From NCBI GenBank assembly GCA_934278005.1, contig CAKQWG010000115.1:1-10238 (forward strand): DNA of 10,238 nt, read 5' to 3'. Below are positions 1 to 5,361 of this stretch, one piece after another (the stretch's first letter is position 1; every line of letters starts with the position of its first letter). The DNA comes from an uncultured Pirellulaceae bacterium (GTDB taxonomy: Bacteria; Planctomycetota; Planctomycetia; Pirellulales; Pirellulaceae). A program made the translations under genes and the position numbers. The notes beneath the pieces are model-generated. The model did not search any database. It was not told the origin of the DNA and saw nothing but the letters and a program-made list of their open reading frames with translations.

Positions 1-461
1 AGGTCGGGCCTCTGCAGGTCGGGCCTCTGCAGGAAGTCGGGTAGGCCGCCATAAGTAGGGGCTGCCTGACCGCCATTCCAAAAGGGCTCGCTGGGAGGCG
101 TCTGAGGCTGGAACATGGGCCGGGTGGGCAATGAGTGGAAACGGGGGTATGCGGGCGGTTCTGGTAGGTCTCGTCTGGCCTTCCAATCAGCCCAGCGCTT
201 AGGGACCGGCCAAGCTACCGAGTGCCGCTGTGGTAGCGGTGACAGCCAATCCGCTGGACATCCGTCGACGTAGGCCTGCCCGTCCCCCGTCACGCCCGCA
301 TAGCTGAAATCGCCACCAGTTTCGCCGCAGCAGCCGTCGCCCGCCGCATAAACACTTGGAGCATCTAGTGGGTAAGTCGGTATACTCAGTACGCGACAGC
401 CGCTGGTCAACAGCCCTAAAACAAGCAGAGTAGATCGAATTGTTTTGGAAGGGTTGTTCAT
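1..461 (-). CDS. Putative lipoprotein, C-terminus beyond window edge
   Basis: Reading leftward from an ATG at 461-459, the frame stays open for 153 codons to the window edge, so the gene is incomplete at its C-terminus. The N-terminus has a basic stretch (K6, R9), a hydrophobic run (residues 12-18) and LLTSGC ending at C22. This looks like a lipoprotein signal peptide with a slightly atypical lipobox (T at -3), so the product is probably lipid-anchored in a membrane facing the periplasm. The mature part is rich in Pro, Gly and Trp and has extra cysteines (C44, C45, C68). It contains YPRFHSLPTRPMF at about 105-117, a motif I associate with small planctomycete hypothetical proteins. No catalytic domain is recognisable. 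No Shine-Dalgarno sequence precedes the ATG. The gene is divergent from dus, 317 bp away. Function unknown. An overlapping open frame in another register (468-199) lacks all these features. Confidence 0.78.
   Translation of the reverse strand, partial: MNNPSKTIRSTLLVLGLLTSGCRVLSIPTYPLDAPSVYAAGDGCCGETGGDFSYAGVTGDGQAYVDGCPADWLSPLPQRHSVAWPVPKRWADWKARRDLPEPPAYPRFHSLPTRPMFQPQTPPSEPFWNGGQAAPTYGGLPDFLQRPDLQRPD
3..32. repeat. 15-bp direct tandem repeat, two copies
   Basis: The unit GTCGGGCCTCTGCAG occurs twice back to back (3-17 and 18-32). On the minus strand it lies inside the lipoprotein frame and encodes repeated LQRPD. The unit length is a multiple of three, so copy-number change would keep the frame. 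More copies may lie beyond the window edge. Confidence 0.85.
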
Positions 462-471
462 GGGGCAAGGT

Positions 472-505
472 TGATCATCAAGTGATCATAAAGGATTGAT
501 GATCA
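472..505. promoter_or_regulatory. 10-bp inverted repeat with three TGATCA sites
   Basis: TGATCATCAA (472-481) is the exact reverse complement of TTGATGATCA (496-505). The 14-nt interval holds another palindromic TGATCA (483-488), so TGATCA occurs three times in 34 bp. The block starts 10 bp upstream of the lipoprotein ATG on the minus strand. It could be an operator, or an mRNA hairpin in that gene's leader. Which of these applies is inference. From 506 to 650 I see no gene or convincing promoter. Confidence 0.5.
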
Positions 506-650
506 TGAGGCGTTGAAGTCGCAGCGCGGTAGTTCGCCGACTGAGCCATCCCACTAACGTTTCCATCGGTCGTACGGGTGGTGCGGCTTGAACCCATTGC
601 ACTGTTCAGAACCAACGAAAGTCGATTTAATTAGTGCATCGTTGATTTTT

Positions 651-718
651 ATAGTCGCCCGACCGCTCCGTCGGTCGGCAACACCTAAGCCAATCGGCGG
701 GAGCGATTCGGCGACTAT
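651..718. repeat. REP-like inverted pair (BIME-like element)
   Basis: The outer arms are perfect: ATAGTCGCC (651-659) and GGCGACTAT (710-718). The left half (651-679) and the reverse complement of the right half (718-689) resemble each other along their full 29-30 bp. They share ATAGTCGCC, then CGCTCC, then a G/C-rich stem ending in GGC, and are separated by 9 nt (680-688). Each half also folds alone: CCGACCG (659-665) with CGGTCGG (672-678), and AATCG (692-696) with CGATT (704-708). This is the architecture of paired REP units, or a three-way-junction fold. There is no T-run after either side, so it is not a normal intrinsic terminator. From 719 to 778 I see nothing further that is clear. 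Confidence 0.7.
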
Positions 719-778
719 CTGCTACTAAATTCACACCACACCGCATTTGGGGTCAACGGCCCGAAAGATTAATCAACT

Positions 779-1948
779 TTGAGTAACCAAGCTATCGCCT
801 CCAACGCTATGGCTCCCCCTGCGACACACCAGAGCACTAGCATGGCACGCGCTGCCGAGCCGCACGCTGTCGATCCGCTCGCGCTGCCTCACTTGAAGAT
901 CGGCGAGCTCGACTTGGGCTTTCCCGTCGTGCAGGCTGCGCTCAGTGGCTATAGCGACTGGCCGATGCGGATGTTGGCTCGAGAGCATGGGGCGAGCTAT
1001 ACGCTGTGCGAAGTCATGTTGGATCAGTTTTTGGTGGCCTTTCGCAACCGCGGCAAGAACAAGCATTTCCTATACAATTCGGCTGAGGAGCAGCCGGTGG
1101 CCGGACAGCTGATGGGGGCCGAGCCCGAGCAGTTCGCGCTGGGGGCCAAGCGACTAGTAGAAGCCGGCTTTGCCGTGATCGACATCAACTTTGGCTGTCC
1201 AGTCAAAAAGGTGCTCGGACGCTGTCGGGGCGGATTTCACTTAAGCCAACCCTCGATCGCTCTGGAGATCATCCGTCGCACGCGCGACATCGTCCCGCCG
1301 GAGATCCCGGTGACGGTCAAAATGCGTCGCGGTCTGGACGATTCCTCAGCCAGCCGCGACCAGTTTTTCGAAATCCTGTCCGGCGGTTTCCAAGCCGGCC
1401 TAGCCGCGGCTACCGTGCATGGGCGAACCGTTCTACAGCGCTACAAGGGGCCCAGTCGCTGGGAATTCTTAAGGGATGTCAAGCAGGCCTTTCCCGACCG
1501 CACGATTCTGGGCAGTGGCGACCTGTTTACCGCCCACGACTGCTTGCGGATGATCAGTGAGACCGGGGTCGACGGCGTCACAGTAGCTCGCGGCGCCATC
1601 GGAAACCCGTGGATTTTCGAACAAGCTCGCGCGCTGGCCCAGGCACAACCGCTGCCCGCTCCCCCGAGCCTATTCCGGCAGCGGGCTGTCATGCAGCGCC
1701 ACTGGGAGTTAGCTGAGCAGATCTATGGGGCCAATCAGACCGGCGTTTTGATGCGCAAGTTTGGCATCAAATACTCGACCAGCCATCCGCGTGGCTTGGA
1801 GGTGCGTACGGCATTTACACGGGTTCGCGAGCGCGAGCAGTGGTGGGCCGCGTTGGATCAGTGGTATGCAGAGGATCTGCCCGGCGTCTATCCGTCGGCC
1901 GACAGCCACCGTGCCCAGGCCTCTGGCTGCACAGGTGAGTGCGGATAA
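779..1948 (+). CDS. dus: tRNA-dihydrouridine synthase (Dus family)
   Basis: An FMN-dependent cytoplasmic enzyme that reduces specific uridines of tRNA to dihydrouridine using NAD(P)H. Counting from the TTG at 779 (389 aa), the TIM-barrel core begins near residue 39. Visible motifs are VVQAALSGYSDWPMR (FMN-site start), INFGCPVKKV with the expected catalytic cysteine C140, VKMRRG (K181, flavin/substrate site), the VHGR histidine H214, GSGDLF and VARGAIGNPW (phosphate binding, about 245-278). A helical C-terminal tRNA-binding part with MRKFGIKY follows. The family is certain; the subgroup looks closer to DusB than DusA, but I do not assign it. The start is uncertain. TTG 779 is the farthest upstream possible (stop at 770), while ATG 809 or ATG 842 also fit because the first 38 residues are not conserved core. 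No good ribosome binding site separates them. The gene probably stands alone. Confidence 0.93.
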   Translation: MSNQAIASNAMAPPATHQSTSMARAAEPHAVDPLALPHLKIGELDLGFPVVQAALSGYSDWPMRMLAREHGASYTLCEVMLDQFLVAFRNRGKNKHFLYNSAEEQPVAGQLMGAEPEQFALGAKRLVEAGFAVIDINFGCPVKKVLGRCRGGFHLSQPSIALEIIRRTRDIVPPEIPVTVKMRRGLDDSSASRDQFFEILSGGFQAGLAAATVHGRTVLQRYKGPSRWEFLRDVKQAFPDRTILGSGDLFTAHDCLRMISETGVDGVTVARGAIGNPWIFEQARALAQAQPLPAPPSLFRQRAVMQRHWELAEQIYGANQTGVLMRKFGIKYSTSHPRGLEVRTAFTRVREREQWWAALDQWYAEDLPGVYPSADSHRAQASGCTGECG

Positions 1949-2093
1949 CCTGATCAATCGCCTTGGCGTTAGCCTGGCCTGCTAAAGAGCTAAGGTTTGT
2001 ACTGTACGATGACAATCGTTCTCAGGTTGTTTTTGTTACCCATCAGCAGGTCGTTTGGCGCCCATTTCATTTCTGAAGCCATTGCCCATTTAG

Positions 2094-2184
2094 GACCGAA
2101 GGTTCGGCAGATTTTCCAGCCCCGGCTGAAGGCCGGGGGAATAGCTGGGCGAACGCCCCTGCGGGCCAACGGCCCAACAGATTT
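2094..2184 (+). repeat. Double-hairpin intergenic repeat, copy A plus partial third unit
   Basis: This lies in the 379-bp gap after dus. Hairpin 1 is CCGAA/TTCGG (2096-2107). GCAGATT follows, then hairpin 2 CCCCGGC/GCCGGGG (2120-2138), then GGGCG/CGCCC (2147-2158). A further unit, GGGCC-AAC-GGCCC followed by ACAGATT (2163-2183), repeats the start of the pattern. The same order and spacing recur at 4037-4091: GCAGATT to AGCCC is 11 nt in both. It may act in transcript processing or termination, but there is no U-tract. A 74-codon open frame across it (1997-2221) is repeat sequence rather than a gene. From 1949 to 2093 I see nothing identifiable. Confidence 0.7.
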
Positions 2185-2226
2185 CAGTAAACTGGCGGGA
2201 ATTCAGCAGCTATTTGCCTGAAAAAT

Positions 2227-2254
2227 TTGACAATAGGGGGCTGCTTCGGATAGT
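2227..2254 (+). promoter_or_regulatory. Candidate sigma70-type promoter for the 2328 gene
   Basis: A perfect TTGACA (2227-2232) is followed after 16 nt by GATAGT (2249-2254), which matches four of six -10 positions. Transcription would start near 2261, about 67 nt before the ATG at 2328. The -35 box is strong and the -10 box is mediocre, so this is a prediction only. Confidence 0.4.
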
Positions 2255-2327
2255 TTAGTAGCAGGGAGTATTCGCTGCGCACAGCTTTGTCTGCGCTGCA
2301 GGACTTTTCGCACTGGAGATCGGGTAA

Positions 2328-4004
2328 ATGCATTTCAACAGCCATCGCTTCACCGCCTGGTCAGCCTGTTTGCAGGTTATGAGCGGGCTGATCGTGGGCC
2401 TGCTAGTCGCTAGCTGGGGGGACGCTGCGCTTGGTCAGGCGCCTGCCGCAGGTGAAACAATTACTCGAGAGCAGGATAAGCTTGCTCGCGACTTCATCCG
2501 TGGCCGCGCTCCGGCGACCGAGGAAGCCAAGCAGGCCCTGCGGCTGAAGATGAAAGCCGAAGTCGATCGCCTGAAGTTCCCTACTCCCAAAAGCTTTGCC
2601 GAAGCTGAAGCCATGTCCAAGCTGGCAGATACGCGGGCCAATATCGACGCGATGTGGATTAGCGGCGCTAAAGACCAAGCCGCGCGAGCCACTGCCGCCG
2701 AGGCCCTAGCGGTGTGGGGTCGCCAGCTACTGGCAGAGGATGTTTCGCCACAGTCCAAGATCAACTGCATGGCCATGCTGGCCGAACTGGACGAAGCGGG
2801 TGTCAGCGGCGTGGCTCCTCCCACTCCTTCTGAACATGCGTTTAGGGTTCTCTTTGCGTATGCGGGCAATGATCAAGCCCCACTTTATTTGCGGGCCATC
2901 GCTTTGCACGGCCTTAATCGCCACATCGGCCGCTGGTGGCCGACAACCAAGTGGCCAGATAATGGCAAGAAGCAGATTGAGAAGCTCCTCACTGACATCG
3001 TCAACTCCGAACCCAAAAGTCCGCTCGACGAACGAGCTCACGCGTGGATGGTCCGCCGCGCGTACGACTGCCTGAGCACGATGGGCTCACCCTACGGGGC
3101 CAACTCGGCGCTCAATCGCTTGGCCGACCCGAAAGCCCTGCCGAGCCTTCGCTTAGCCGCACTTGAGTACGTCTCACGGCTCGATACCACGGGTTTCCCT
3201 GCGGATAAGAAAAGCCTGTACCTGATCGGCTTGGCCCACTTCACGCGCAGCCAATTGGTCGACTGGTACGAGCGTGAGGACAATGTGCTGCGGGCCAAAT
3301 CGGGAGCTGCCGCCGGTGGTATGATGGGCGGCGATATGATGGCTGGCGGCATGGGCGGCATGATGGGTGGTGGATACGAAGGTGGTATGATGGCTGGCGG
3401 TGGTGGCGGCTATGAAGCGGGAGGCCCAGGCATGATGGGTGGCGGCCCCGGCATGATGGGCGGTGCCGGAGCCGGTCGCCGAAGCAAGCCAGTCGACACT
3501 CAAACCTGGCAGGTTCGCCTAGGACGCCGCAAGGTCAATCAGCTGTCGCAAGCCGTACACGCTGCACTGGACGGAATTCCCATTCCAGAAGAGAAGCCGA
3601 TCGCAGGCATCAAACCGCTCAAAGATGCGCAGTTAACCGCTGAGGAACAGGCCAAATTGGGCGAGCTGGTAAGCGCGATTGAGGCGCTTCAGACTGCGGT
3701 CAACGATCCACTCCTGGTCACCACCATGACCAGCCTGTTGGCCCAGGCCGAAGGCAATATCGAAGAGATCATGGATTTGGTCAAAGAGGTTCCAGGCTTT
3801 TTGGCTCGCTATCCCGATTTGACCCAGGATGACGATCTGCCCACCGCCGAGGATCCCGAGGTGCGTCGGCCTGCAGCTAATGCAGAGGGGCAGGAGCCTG
3901 GTTTAGATGGACCGGCTGCACCGGCCGGGCAAGCTCCGCCAGCAGCCCCGGCTGAACCCGAAAACTCGGCAGCCCCTGCCGACGATGACACCGCGGCCAA
4001 ATAG
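2328..4004 (+). CDS. Secreted protein of unknown function with Gly/Met-rich segment
   Basis: A 558-residue protein. The ATG at 2328 is supported by GGAG at 2315-2318, nine bases upstream. The N-terminus has a long hydrophobic segment (about 14-36), probably a Sec signal peptide cleaved near A38 (LGQA), so the protein likely acts outside the cytoplasm. Residues about 45-325 are mostly helical in character (repeated EA/AL patterns, loosely HEAT-like), but no named domain is recognisable. Residues 330-383 are a low-complexity Gly/Met/Tyr stretch with repeated GGMMGG and GPGMMGG. A shorter helical part follows (about 390-500). The protein ends in an acidic Pro/Ala-rich tail, probably disordered. 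Proteins of this style occur in planctomycetes without known function. It stands between two copies of the double-hairpin repeat and probably forms its own transcription unit. Confidence 0.85.
   Translation: MHFNSHRFTAWSACLQVMSGLIVGLLVASWGDAALGQAPAAGETITREQDKLARDFIRGRAPATEEAKQALRLKMKAEVDRLKFPTPKSFAEAEAMSKLADTRANIDAMWISGAKDQAARATAAEALAVWGRQLLAEDVSPQSKINCMAMLAELDEAGVSGVAPPTPSEHAFRVLFAYAGNDQAPLYLRAIALHGLNRHIGRWWPTTKWPDNGKKQIEKLLTDIVNSEPKSPLDERAHAWMVRRAYDCLSTMGSPYGANSALNRLADPKALPSLRLAALEYVSRLDTTGFPADKKSLYLIGLAHFTRSQLVDWYEREDNVLRAKSGAAAGGMMGGDMMAGGMGGMMGGGYEGGMMAGGGGGYEAGGPGMMGGGPGMMGGAGAGRRSKPVDTQTWQVRLGRRKVNQLSQAVHAALDGIPIPEEKPIAGIKPLKDAQLTAEEQAKLGELVSAIEALQTAVNDPLLVTTMTSLLAQAEGNIEEIMDLVKEVPGFLARYPDLTQDDDLPTAEDPEVRRPAANAEGQEPGLDGPAAPAGQAPPAAPAEPENSAAPADDDTAAK
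3309..3476 (+). repeat. Low-complexity ATGATGGG/GGYGG repeat inside the gene
   Basis: Imperfect direct repeats of GGCATGATGGGTGG and close variants encode the Gly/Met-rich segment (residues about 330-383) of the 2328-4004 product. The clearest pair is the tandem GPGMMGG near 3424-3465. All unit differences keep the reading frame. Such tracts commonly vary in length between strains. Confidence 0.75.
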
Positions 4005-4036
4005 TAATCAGCCGTTTTGGCCTTAGCCTGGATTTC

Positions 4037-4091
4037 GGGCCGAAGGCCCAGCAGATTATCTAGCCCAGCCTGCAAGGCTGGGAACGCCCAG
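4037..4091 (+). repeat. Double-hairpin intergenic repeat, copy B
   Basis: Hairpin 1 is GGGCC-GAA-GGCCC (4037-4049). GCAGATTATCT follows, with AGATTATCT itself palindromic. Hairpin 2 is CCCAGCC-TGCAA-GGCTGGG (4064-4082), then AACGCCCAG. Its order, spacing and unpaired parts match copy A at 2094-2158, while the stem bases differ in a compensating way. It fills the gap between the stop at 4004 and the start at 4107. It could shape the 3' end of the upstream transcript. Confidence 0.75.
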
Positions 4092-4092
4092 C

Positions 4093-4097
4093 AGGAG
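4093..4097 (+). promoter_or_regulatory. Shine-Dalgarno AGGAG that fixes the GTG start at 4107
   Basis: AGGAG lies nine bases before GTG 4107, an ideal distance. It argues against the upstream in-frame TTG at 4017, because codons from there would translate the hairpin repeat. Confidence 0.7.
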
Positions 4098-4106
4098 TTC
4101 GCACAC

Positions 4107-5186
4107 GTGAGTCAGCATTTTCGAGTGGCGGGAATTTCCTTCGAACATATGCATATGGGAGATAACCTGCGGATGGCCGCAGATCACCCGGCGTGCCAAG
4201 TGGTCGGTTTGTGCGACGTCGATCGCTCGCGCATGCTGGCCGCCCAGCGCGATCTGCAGCTCCCCGACGACAGCTTGTATGCCGATTGGCAGCACTGCAT
4301 CGAAGCCTGCCGGCCCGACTTGCTGATCCTCTGCCCAGCGACGGGCGACCACGCGACCTGGGTCGAGCGTCTAGCCCCGTTTGGCCTGCCGCTGTTGGTT
4401 GAAAAACCAATGGCTGCTTCGCTGGCCGATGCAGACCGCATGATCGCCGCCTGCCAACAGCACGACGTAGTTTTAGCAATCAACTGGCCCATCGTGTGGG
4501 TTCCATCGCATCGCACTGCCAAGCGCTTGGTCGACCAAGGGCGAATAGGCAAAGTCATTGAGGTCCATCACTACGGCGGTAATCGCGGCCCGTTGTGGCA
4601 CACCGCGGGGAAAGTGGAAATCACGGCCGCTGAGGTCGAGCGCCAGAAACTGAGCAGTTGGTTTTATCAGCGCGAAAAAGGGGGCGGATCCATGCTCGAT
4701 TACTTAGGTTATGGCGCCACCATTGGCACATGGTTCATGGACGGAGCGCGGCCGCTGGAGGTCACTTCGGTCACCGACGGAGCGACCGGCCTTGAAGTCG
4801 ACGAACATTCCATAACGGTCGCTCGCTATGAGTTCGGCCTGAGCAAGTTCGAAACGCGGTGGGGTACCTTCACCGACCCCTGGACGCATCAGCCTCAGCC
4901 TCGCTGCGGTTTCGTCTTGGTCGGTACCGCTGGTACGATCAGCTCTTTCGACTATGCCCCGACGGTACACATGCAGGATGCTGAACATCCGGCTGGACGC
5001 GACATTCCGGTCGATACTTTAACCGCCCCCACTGAGAATCCGATCCAGTTCGTCGTTGACCGTCTGCAGCGTGGTGTGCCGATCGACGGTCCGCTCTCCC
5101 CGGCCATCAGCCGCATTGGCCAACAGATTGTCGACACCGCCTTCCACAGTGCTCAAGAAAAACGCACTCTGCCTTTGATGGACTAA
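4107..5186 (+). CDS. Gfo/Idh/MocA-type NAD(P)-dependent oxidoreductase
   Basis: A 359-residue predicted cytoplasmic dehydrogenase of the glucose-fructose oxidoreductase/inositol dehydrogenase family. Members oxidise or reduce sugars and sugar derivatives with NAD(P). The Rossmann part spans about 5-125: VVGLCDVD at 32-39 is the second-strand acidic turn (D37/D39), and EKP at 99-101 is the family hallmark (K100). The C-terminal alpha/beta domain includes GGGSMLDYLGYG (192-203), the usual substrate-side segment. The glycine-rich cofactor loop is unusual. Where GxGxxG is expected near 9-14 the sequence is GISFEHMHMGD, so cofactor binding may differ or be lost. The GTG start is preferred because of the AGGAG at 4093. 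There is no signal peptide. It lies 175 bp upstream of the cytochrome-type gene on the same strand, but a separate promoter seems to serve that gene. Substrate unknown. Confidence 0.88.
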   Translation: MSQHFRVAGISFEHMHMGDNLRMAADHPACQVVGLCDVDRSRMLAAQRDLQLPDDSLYADWQHCIEACRPDLLILCPATGDHATWVERLAPFGLPLLVEKPMAASLADADRMIAACQQHDVVLAINWPIVWVPSHRTAKRLVDQGRIGKVIEVHHYGGNRGPLWHTAGKVEITAAEVERQKLSSWFYQREKGGGSMLDYLGYGATIGTWFMDGARPLEVTSVTDGATGLEVDEHSITVARYEFGLSKFETRWGTFTDPWTHQPQPRCGFVLVGTAGTISSFDYAPTVHMQDAEHPAGRDIPVDTLTAPTENPIQFVVDRLQRGVPIDGPLSPAISRIGQQIVDTAFHSAQEKRTLPLMD

Positions 5187-5212
5187 GACGCCCGGACCGC
5201 TGCTGCGACTTG

Positions 5213-5250
5213 ACTGCTGAGACACACTGCTGAGACACGTGTTGAAACAC
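5213..5250 (+). repeat. 13-bp direct repeats upstream of promoter
   Basis: ACTGCTGAGACAC occurs twice exactly (5213-5225, 5226-5238). A degenerate third copy, GTGTTGAAACAC (5239-5250), matches at 9 of 12 positions. The array ends 26 bp before the extended -10 element at 5277. It could be a binding site for a regulator or merely a slippage product; the 13-bp period does not match a helical turn. Confidence 0.6.
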
Positions 5251-5276
5251 GCCGGGGCACTGCTAGCGTCAAGGGC

Positions 5277-5285
5277 TGCTATAAT
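5277..5285 (+). promoter_or_regulatory. Extended -10 promoter TGCTATAAT
   Basis: TGC followed by consensus TATAAT (5280-5285) is a perfect extended -10 element, which can work without a good -35. None is obvious at the right spacing. Transcription would begin near 5292, leaving about a 70-nt leader before ATG 5362. It makes GTG 5239 and ATG 5284 unlikely starts for the next gene. Confidence 0.6.
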
Positions 5286-5361
5286 GAAACCTGAAATAAC
5301 AGTATCGTGGTATGTCGCTACCTTCCACGCCCTTCCCACCGCAGATAGAGAACGCCTGAAT

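Noticed and set aside
199..468. Minus-strand 89-codon open frame starting at 468
   Set aside because: It overlaps the lipoprotein gene in another register, is rich in Arg and Cys without pattern, and lacks the signal peptide and motif found in the frame starting at 461.
1959..1968. CGCCTTGGCG palindrome after dus as a terminator
   Set aside because: The loop would be only two bases and no T-run follows.
1997..2221. Plus-strand 74-codon open frame after dus
   Set aside because: About half of it is the double-hairpin repeat translated (for example RANGPTDF). There is no ribosome binding site and no protein-like pattern.
3174..3503. Minus-strand frame rich in His, Ala and Thr
   Set aside because: It is the antisense reading of the Gly/Met-rich tract of the 2328-4004 gene, so its repetitive composition is explained.
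4017..4106. TTG 4017 as start of the oxidoreductase
   Set aside because: It would add 30 residues translated from the hairpin repeat. GTG 4107 has a well-placed AGGAG and begins just before the first strand of the Rossmann fold.
5239..5361. GTG 5239 or ATG 5284 as start of the cytochrome-type gene
   Set aside because: Both lie upstream of or within the extended -10 element and would put about 26-41 extra residues before a good signal peptide.
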